DNA from: Fidelibacterota bacterium TCS55
GTDB taxonomy: Bacteria > Fidelibacterota > Marinisomatia > Marinisomatales > TCS55
Direction: 5' to 3'
Assembly: GCA_905182385.1 (NCBI GenBank)
Contig: CAJJBS010000115.1
Coordinates: forward strand, 1 to 21,243
DNA: 21,243 nt
Every line of letters starts with the position of its first letter. Positions within the stretch are counted from its first letter, which is position 1. Below are positions 15,925 through 21,243 of this stretch, piece by piece. The position numbers and the translations under genes are program-made. Below the pieces are notes generated by a model. The model had not been told where the DNA came from, ran no database searches, and saw only the letters and a program-made list of their open reading frames with translations.

Positions 15925-17394
15925 TCAATTTTTAGAAATGTCAAAATCACCACCCAAAGCTAAAAACAAATTAACTCTTGCTCTAATTCTCTGATTCTGT
16001 AATGAATATTTTTGAGATTTAACTGAAAATAATTGCTGCTGACTATTAAGAACAGTAATTAAATCAGAAATACCATTTTCATACCTTCCAACTGCAAGAT
16101 CATAAGCGGCCTCAGATTGCTTTTCAGCTTCTAAGATAGCAGCATATTGTCTTTCTATAGAATTTTCAGTAGCTAATGATTGCTCAACCTCTGAAAATGC
16201 TTGAAGTATTTTTTTCATTGCATTAATTTCAGATAATGATAGTTGATTTTGGTTCATGGCAACATTTGCTCTGAGGCGGCCACCTTGAAATAGAGGTACA
16301 GTTATATTTGTTGCTATATTCCAAACAGAATAATCTCCATTTAAAATATCTTTTAAATCTTGGCTTGAAGTTCCAACTGAAGTAGTTAATGATATTGAAG
16401 GCAATAATTCTCTTTTAGATTGAGCTAATCTATAAACAGATGATTCAACCTTATTAATAGCAGCTTGAATATCTGGCCTTCTTTCAATAAGGTTAACTGG
16501 TAATTCAGATGGTATTTTTGGATAATTTTCGGGAAAATTTTGGCTTACAATTAGTGAAGCCGATGGATATTGACCCATTAAAATTTCAAGGTTTCTTGTA
16601 ATATTTAATTTTTGAATAAATTGATTTTCTTCTTGAACTCTGCTAATCGCAAGTGAAGACTCTGCCAACCTAAGATCTAAACTCGACGATAACCCCTTAT
16701 CATATCTGTTCAATACTATATTTTTTATACGAAGCAATGCTTCTCTAGTTTCAATAGATAGTAAATATTGAATGTTAGATTCAACAGCAGAGTAATAAGC
16801 ATTAACATATTGAACACCAAGAGAGAATTTTAAATATGCAAGTTCATTAAATGTGGATTCATAATCCTTATATGCAGCTCTACGTGCATTAACAAGCCTA
16901 CCCCAGACATCTAATTCCCATTGCATACCAACATTCAATCCTGAATTCTTCGATGTAAAACTAACTACAGAATTTTGATTATTTGCATTTGAGTCATTAT
17001 TAGAATCACTTAAACCTAGCATATTGCTTGAAAAACCAAAAGCTGCTAAATTCTGCTTACGAGTTGAATTAGAAGTTGAAATATTCAAACTAGGAAATGA
17101 AGATGAAGAAAGAATTTTAGCAGAATTTCTTGCCATTGCTGATTGATTAATAATTGATTTTAAATCAGGACTAGTACTTTGGAAAGTATCATAAAAACGA
17201 ACAAAAGTTGTATCTCCAAAAGTTTCCCACCAATTACCTGTATACTTTTCTACTCCCTCAACTTCAATAGACCAATTTTCAGGTATAGATTCAAGGATTT
17301 CAGATTTGTAGTTTGAAGGTTGAGAACAAGACATAAAAATAATAGAAAATACAAATAAATTAAGAAATTTATTTATAGGTGAGACTTCAACCAT
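15925..17394 (-). CDS. Outer-membrane efflux factor, NodT family lipoprotein (TolC-like)
   Basis: 489 residues from the ATG at 17394, which overlaps the marR stop codon (ATGGTTGA). A TTG start at 17415 is possible but would lengthen the signal. The lipoprotein signal ends IIFMS-C23. Two OEP repeats are visible: residues around 85-270 with SFPSLNISTSNSTRKQ and WELDVWGRLVNARRAAYKDYE, and around 300-480 with LIERRPDIQAAINKVESSVYRLAQSKRELLPSISLTTS and ITVPLFQGGRLRANVAMNQNQ. The final AVGRYENGISDLITVLNSQQQLF is also typical. NodT-class proteins form the acylated trimeric channel of tripartite RND pumps. It ends in TGA (15925-15927), 8 bp before the adaptor start, so translation is tightly linked. 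Confidence 0.93.
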   Translation of the reverse strand: MVEVSPINKFLNLFVFSIIFMSCSQPSNYKSEILESIPENWSIEVEGVEKYTGNWWETFGDTTFVRFYDTFQSTSPDLKSIINQSAMARNSAKILSSSSFPSLNISTSNSTRKQNLAAFGFSSNMLGLSDSNNDSNANNQNSVVSFTSKNSGLNVGMQWELDVWGRLVNARRAAYKDYESTFNELAYLKFSLGVQYVNAYYSAVESNIQYLLSIETREALLRIKNIVLNRYDKGLSSSLDLRLAESSLAISRVQEENQFIQKLNITRNLEILMGQYPSASLIVSQNFPENYPKIPSELPVNLIERRPDIQAAINKVESSVYRLAQSKRELLPSISLTTSVGTSSQDLKDILNGDYSVWNIATNITVPLFQGGRLRANVAMNQNQLSLSEINAMKKILQAFSEVEQSLATENSIERQYAAILEAEKQSEAAYDLAVGRYENGISDLITVLNSQQQLFSVKSQKYSLQNQRIRARVNLFLALGGDFDISKN

Positions 17395-17827
17395 TTTTAG
17401 AATCCAATTCTTCAATTAATTGAATCATAACAGATCTAGCTATATTAAAATCATCTTCATTTATATTTTTCTTAATATATTTACGAGTTTCTTGCATTAC
17501 GGGATTAACTTTATCAATTATTTTTTTTCCTTTTTTTGTTAAATGGATATTGTTTAATCGTCCATCTGTAGAATCTTTAATTCTTACTAATAAATTTTTA
17601 TTTTCAAGCGTTGTTATTATGCGAGTTACAGATGTTTTATCTTTTCCGCACCCTTCAACTACTTGTTGCTGATTAATACCTTCTTTTTTCCAAATGGGCA
17701 TTAAAACCATAAATTGATCAAATGTTAAATCTAATTTCAATTGATCGATGATCTGCATAAACTTTCTTTCTGCTAATCGATGAGCCAGACCAAGAAGAAC
17801 TGGAAATGGAGTGTTTTTTAATTCCAT
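17387..17827 (-). CDS. MarR-family transcriptional regulator of the efflux operon
   Basis: A 146-residue MarR winged helix-turn-helix protein. The HTH lies around 51-75 (INQQQVVEGCGKDKTSVTRIITTLE) and the wing around 83-98 with DSTDGRLNNIHLT, where D-x-R and G-R are conserved DNA-contact positions. Flanking helices form the dimer interface and ligand pocket. There is one conspicuous cysteine, C60, in the recognition region, but redox sensing is not established. It is the first gene of the efflux operon and probably represses it until a pump substrate binds. A perfect inverted repeat lies 18-47 bp upstream of its ATG. It ends in TGA, overlapping the next start by 8 bases. Confidence 0.94.
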   Translation of the reverse strand: MELKNTPFPVLLGLAHRLAERKFMQIIDQLKLDLTFDQFMVLMPIWKKEGINQQQVVEGCGKDKTSVTRIITTLENKNLLVRIKDSTDGRLNNIHLTKKGKKIIDKVNPVMQETRKYIKKNINEDDFNIARSVMIQLIEELDSKNG

Positions 17828-17844
17828 ATTAAATTATAGTATAA

Positions 17845-17874
17845 AATATATAGTTGAAGATACAACTATATATT
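17845..17874. promoter_or_regulatory. Probable MarR operator (12-bp perfect inverted repeat)
   Basis: AATATATAGTTG (17845-17856) and its exact reverse complement CAACTATATATT (17863-17874) are separated by AAGATA. The 30-bp element sits 18-47 bp upstream of the marR ATG, overlapping where the promoter should be. MarR dimers bind palindromes of this size, and the GTTG/CAAC ends resemble some MarR-family sites such as that of MexR. Autorepression by this MarR is inference. Confidence 0.6.
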
Positions 17875-17908
17875 AATACTTCTCTAACTTTTATAGATGA
17901 GTTATTAT

Positions 17909-18790
17909 TTAAACTATTTTTTGAAGATTATTATATGTTAAAAAAGAGTTGTCAACACTATCATGAATATCTTTCAAAAGTAGAAACCCTTCACCCCCAA
18001 AGAAAACTTTAACATTAATTTTTTTTGCTATTTTAATAATTTTATGAATGTCTTCTTTTGTTTTCTCAATATTATCAAGAACAACTGCATTACAGCATTG
18101 AAGGTTACATAAATAGAATAGAATAATATCTATTTTTTTCTTTTGGATAACAATTGATAAATCGCCTAGCTCGGCATGTGAACCTGTATTAAAAACATTA
18201 TAACCCGAATGTCTAAGAACAACTTCAGACATTACTACACCAATATCTGGGAGGTTATCTTCAAAATTTATACACATCGCACTTTTACCATTAAATGTTC
18301 CATTTGGCATTTCAGTACATAACCCATCAACTACTCTTGTTAATAGTTGCCTTGATACATAAGCTTCAGTATGAACAATTATTTTATTACTTAATTGAGC
18401 TTCTACAATATGCCCAGCCACATCCACAACATAGTCGAGAATATCAGCTATAAGGACACCATTCATATAAAGACCATTAATAATATTACTTACAATTACT
18501 TCGTCGCTATCAAGACTAGCTTTAGCAAGTTTTTCCGCTAGTTTTTTGAAATCTCTGTTTTGAATATGACCAAATAATTGTTTTTGACTTATGTCTTCAA
18601 TCTTTAGATCTGCACTATTATTTGCGTCAGGATTTCTTCTATAATAATCTCGAATATGATTCATCGTGAACTTTCTATGCCCACCTGCTGTTTTATCACA
18701 ATCAAGTGTTCCATTTTCAGTCCAGCGTTTAAGAGTAGAAATATTTACTCCAATTATATCAGAAACTTGCTTTGAGTTTAAGTATCTCAT
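17909..18790 (-). CDS. MerR-type regulator with B12-binding-like domain (CarH/LitR-like, cobalamin ligands altered)
   Basis: 293 residues from the ATG at 18790. Residues 1-52 are a MerR HTH (LNSKQVSDIIGVNISTLKRW, GGHRKF). Residues about 70-160 are the helical B12-binding-2 bundle, and 168-290 a Rossmann-like B12-binding domain with VFFGGEGF. CarH/LitR proteins bind adenosylcobalamin there and release DNA in light. The lower-ligand motif (E/D)xHxxG aligns with NLPDIG (179-184), so the histidine is P181. In the cap motif the Trp aligns with V129 and the Glu with V139, while H140 is kept. Cobalamin sensing is therefore doubtful. It lies 59 bp after the cryptochrome-like gene on the same strand, so control of those photolyase genes is likely. 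A GTAATTAC palindrome is at 18802-18809. How it would sense light or another signal is unknown. Confidence 0.87.
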   Translation of the reverse strand: MRYLNSKQVSDIIGVNISTLKRWTENGTLDCDKTAGGHRKFTMNHIRDYYRRNPDANNSADLKIEDISQKQLFGHIQNRDFKKLAEKLAKASLDSDEVIVSNIINGLYMNGVLIADILDYVVDVAGHIVEAQLSNKIIVHTEAYVSRQLLTRVVDGLCTEMPNGTFNGKSAMCINFEDNLPDIGVVMSEVVLRHSGYNVFNTGSHAELGDLSIVIQKKKIDIILFYLCNLQCCNAVVLDNIEKTKEDIHKIIKIAKKINVKVFFGGEGFLLLKDIHDSVDNSFLTYNNLQKIV

Positions 18791-18849
18791 CAATAAAATT
18801 AGTAATTACAAAAAAATAAAACAAGTTAAAAGTGAGCGTTATGAGCTTT

Positions 18850-20319
18850 TTATATAGAATTGTATAATTTTATATAATTATTTTTAATACTTTCGTCTTT
18901 TTTATCATATAAAGAGACCATCATTTTCATTCTATAATTTTTACTAAAAAAATCTCTATGATCATCTATAAATCGCCAATACAAAGCATCCCATAATTCA
19001 CACCACGATTCTTTCTTGTAATTACTCATTTTAAGTATGTAATTACTCCCACTTATATATGGCTTAGTTGACATAATTCCACCATCTGCGAATTGACTCA
19101 TACCATAAACATTTGGAACCATTACCCAATCATATGAATCAATAAACATTTCCATAAACCATCTATAAACTTCATTTGGATTAATCCTCATCAAACACAT
19201 AATATTTCCAAGTATCATTAAACGTTCAATGTGATGGGCATATGCATTATTATTTATATTATTTATTATGTCATCAACAGGTTTAATACCCGTTGTTGCA
19301 TTATAAAAAGACTCAGGTATCTTTTTTGAAAAATTCCAAAAATTAGTAGTTCTTTGTTCACAACCTTTAATATGATAAACTGCTCTAATATATTCTCGCC
19401 AACCAATAATTTGACGAATAAAACCCTCGAGCGAATTTAGAGGAATTTCAAATTCTTTAGCATAATCTAAAGTAGACTGAAGTACTTGATTTGGTGTTAT
19501 GAGTCCTATATTTAATGCGGGCGTTAATACACTGTGAAAAATATATGGTTCATTAATTGAGATTGCATCTTCATAATCTCCAAAATACATAAATCTCTCA
19601 TTTAAAAACTGCTCAAAACTAATTTTAGCTTCCTCATGTGAGACTGCATAATTAAAATTATTAAGGTTACCCGGATTTAAAGAAAAATTTAAATTAATGT
19701 CATCCTTTAATTTATTATTCAATTTTTCTTTTTTAATAAATGAGTTTATAGCTGGAATTTCTAAATTTTTCGGTAATCTCTTTCTATTCTCAGCATCAAA
19801 ACTCCATTTGCCACCAATTGGTTTTTGGTTTGAGTCAATAAGAACATTAAATCTTCTACGTTGTTTTTGATAGAATTGTGCCATCATGAATTTGTTTTTA
19901 CCTTTAAAATCTTCTTGAACCTGATCAAGACCAAGTAAAAATCCTGGAGTTTCATAAATAACTGACTTTATCTTTAATGCTTTAGTTATTTGATTTAATC
20001 TTTTATTTAATTCATAATCATGTAAATCTGCATAAAATATTTTATTTATAGAATTTTCAATGAATATTTTTTTCAAGTATTCTTTATCACCAAAAGATTT
20101 GTAGGAAATAACCCTTACGTCATAACTATCATTTTTTAAGGTTTTATAATAATTATCAATTGATAATTGATGAAGTAAAATTTTTTGTTTATGAAATTTT
20201 AATGGGAATTCATCATCTCTAAAAAAGAGTGGATCTTCAATTATAAAAATTTGTCTTCTTCTTGAGATTGAAGGATGAGGAGAAAATAGTTGATGAGGAA
20301 ATATTAGTGTTACTTCCAT
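18850..20319 (-). CDS. Bacterial cryptochrome/(6-4)-photolyase-like flavoprotein (DPRP family) lacking most Fe-S cysteines
   Basis: A 489-residue member of the deoxyribodipyrimidine-photolyase-related family. It has an N-terminal Rossmann antenna domain (MEVTLIFPHQLFSPH onwards) and a C-terminal FAD domain with EGFIRQIIGWREYIRAVY, AYAHHIERLMILGN (H362, H363, the paired His used in (6-4) repair), YDWVMVPNVYGMSQFADGG and TKPYISGSNYILKMS. In the Agrobacterium PhrB type the next segment has a C-x-x-C and a later Cys that bind a [4Fe-4S] cluster. Here that segment is short and holds only C440 (WCELWDALYW). The cluster is thus probably absent. Repair of (6-4) photoproducts or a light-signalling role are both possible. 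It starts 27 bp after the class II photolyase gene, as one operon with it. Confidence 0.9.
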   Translation of the reverse strand: MEVTLIFPHQLFSPHPSISRRRQIFIIEDPLFFRDDEFPLKFHKQKILLHQLSIDNYYKTLKNDSYDVRVISYKSFGDKEYLKKIFIENSINKIFYADLHDYELNKRLNQITKALKIKSVIYETPGFLLGLDQVQEDFKGKNKFMMAQFYQKQRRRFNVLIDSNQKPIGGKWSFDAENRKRLPKNLEIPAINSFIKKEKLNNKLKDDINLNFSLNPGNLNNFNYAVSHEEAKISFEQFLNERFMYFGDYEDAISINEPYIFHSVLTPALNIGLITPNQVLQSTLDYAKEFEIPLNSLEGFIRQIIGWREYIRAVYHIKGCEQRTTNFWNFSKKIPESFYNATTGIKPVDDIINNINNNAYAHHIERLMILGNIMCLMRINPNEVYRWFMEMFIDSYDWVMVPNVYGMSQFADGGIMSTKPYISGSNYILKMSNYKKESWCELWDALYWRFIDDHRDFFSKNYRMKMMVSLYDKKDESIKNNYIKLYNSI

Positions 20320-20346
20320 TGTTCTTAACTAATAATTATAACTTTT

Positions 20347-21243
20347 TTAGGTATTTGAATTTATATAAGAATTGATATCAAACTTATTTTTACATCCGCC
20401 ATAACTCATATACCTTACTTGTCCAAAGATTGGCCTATCGAACCAAGGTCTATCATGAACACCACCAATTGACCATGCCATTCCCGTATAACCATTTGGA
20501 TCACGACCATCTAATTCATACTTATCATTTAGATCAATTGCATTTTGTAATGCATCTTCAGGAGTGGGGCTCCACTCTAATATTTTTTTGGCCCAATACA
20601 TCCTCATATAGGTATGCATTTTACCAGTTTTGCTCATTTGTTTTTGAGCTGCATTCCATAGGTCATCATGAATATTTGCTTCTTCAAGTTCAGATATTGA
20701 ATATAAATATTCTCGTTCATCATTCCGATGAGAGTCCAAAGATTTCTTTGCCCAATTTGGGAATCCATCATAACTATCATATGATTTGTTAAAATAACAA
20801 AAATTATCAGCAAGTTCTTTTCTAACAATTAATTGTTCTAAAAAACCTTTTGATTCAATGGCTTCATTTCCATACAATAATAAAGCAATACGCTGAGAAG
20901 CTATATGTCCATAATGTAGATAAGGACTAAAGTTTGAAGTACCATCTATATTAGGATTATTTTTATCATCTCCATATTTATGATAGCTTTCATTTATAAA
21001 CTTATTTAATATAACCTCAGCAGCATTTTCACCAGAAGCCAACCAATCAATTTTTTTTATAGAGCGATCAATCTCTAGATTTTTAATTATATCATCCCAA
21101 TTAATTGATTTTATTTCAATTACAGGCTTAATTGGATGATTAATTATTGGTGGAAAATCAGTTAAATATTCATCAATTTTTTTTAAAACTTTTGATCTAA
21201 ATGTATATGCTGCATATTCTTGTTTTTCACTTGCAATCCAAGT
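20347..21243 (-). CDS. Class II CPD photolyase, C-terminal 298 residues (start outside window)
   Basis: The frame is open from base 21243 to TAA at 20347-20349, so the N-terminus is missing. The visible part begins TWIASEKQEYAAYTFRSKVL, which matches the antenna-domain end of class II photolyases. It continues with the FAD domain: SNFSPYLHYGHIASQRIALLL, RKELADNFCYFN, TGKMHTYMRMYWAKKILEW, DPNGYTGMAWSIGGVHDRPWFDRPIFGQVRYMSYGGCKNKFD. These are class II signatures, distinct from class I and DASH enzymes. It uses blue light and FADH- to split cyclobutane pyrimidine dimers. A start at the TTG at 21042 is not needed, because the homologous frame continues upstream. Confidence 0.95.
   Translation of the reverse strand, partial: TWIASEKQEYAAYTFRSKVLKKIDEYLTDFPPIINHPIKPVIEIKSINWDDIIKNLEIDRSIKKIDWLASGENAAEVILNKFINESYHKYGDDKNNPNIDGTSNFSPYLHYGHIASQRIALLLYGNEAIESKGFLEQLIVRKELADNFCYFNKSYDSYDGFPNWAKKSLDSHRNDEREYLYSISELEEANIHDDLWNAAQKQMSKTGKMHTYMRMYWAKKILEWSPTPEDALQNAIDLNDKYELDGRDPNGYTGMAWSIGGVHDRPWFDRPIFGQVRYMSYGGCKNKFDINSYINSNT

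Noticed and set aside
14771..17389. Genetic code 4 or 25 (UGA as a sense codon) to explain the in-frame TGA
   Set aside because: The adaptor (14771-14773), outer-membrane factor (15925-15927) and marR (17387-17389) all end at TGA directly beside or overlapping the next gene, so UGA works as a stop.
17411..17424. 14-bp palindrome TTCAATTAATTGAA as a regulatory site
   Set aside because: It lies within the coding end of marR, is AT-only apart from two base pairs, and could arise by chance. It is not near a promoter.
17909..18790. Calling the MerR-type regulator a bona fide B12 photoreceptor (CarH)
   Set aside because: The domain order fits, but the cobalt-ligating His and other cap residues are changed, so I kept it as CarH-like with uncertain ligand.
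1..21243. Mobile element, CRISPR array or phage remnant
   Set aside because: No spaced repeats, transposase or integrase-like frames, or attachment-site duplications were seen. The tRNA-Glu has no downstream partial copy of its 3' end within the window.

Overview
The window is AT-rich, gene-dense bacterial DNA. It most resembles a free-living marine member of the Bacteroidota/Marinimicrobia (FCB) side of the tree. That is inference from content: a TonB-dependent receptor paired with a DUF4249 lipoprotein, several outer-membrane-type lipoproteins, a Bacteroidota-like GroES variant and a light-damage repair cluster. The BolA/monothiol glutaredoxin pair argues against a typical Bacteroidota genome. 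No stretch over about 300 bases lacks a gene, and I see no insertion sequence, integrase, CRISPR array or phage gene.

Layout. 1-813: 5' part of an ABC exporter (minus), then a GNAT acetyltransferase (minus). 1407-2932: a GroES-like protein and HemW (plus). 2940-3713: exonuclease III (minus, converging on hemW). 3856-4422: BolA and the CGFS glutaredoxin (plus). 4502-4606: tRNA-Glu(UUC) and its terminator, then a DUF2231 membrane protein. 5066-6166: an alkaline-phosphatase-superfamily lipoprotein (minus). 6246-17827: one long tightly packed minus-strand run, in transcription order marR, outer-membrane factor, periplasmic adaptor, RND pump, SRPBCC protein, NDUFA9-like SDR, selenocysteine peroxiredoxin, TonB-dependent receptor, DUF4249 lipoprotein. 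17909-21243: a light-response/DNA-repair group (minus), in transcription order class II CPD photolyase, bacterial cryptochrome/(6-4)-photolyase-like protein, MerR-type regulator with a B12-binding-like domain.

The main discovery is at 9600-10118. A BCP/PrxQ peroxiredoxin reading frame is interrupted only by a TGA exactly where the peroxidatic cysteine belongs, and a short GC-rich hairpin sits at the correct distance downstream. Three nearby genes (marR, the outer-membrane factor and the adaptor) end in TGA, so UGA is a normal stop here. The best reading is an exported selenoprotein with Sec70 and resolving Cys75. A conventional gene caller would cut it to 69 aa and lose its second half.

Other points of interest are a CarH/LitR-like regulator lacking the cobalamin-ligating histidine, a photolyase-like protein lacking most [4Fe-4S] cysteines of its family, and a perfect 12-bp inverted repeat in front of marR that looks like an autoregulatory operator. 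Many genes fit a light/oxidative-stress theme: photoreactivation, AP-site repair, peroxide reduction, Fe-S/redox partners and drug or lipid efflux.
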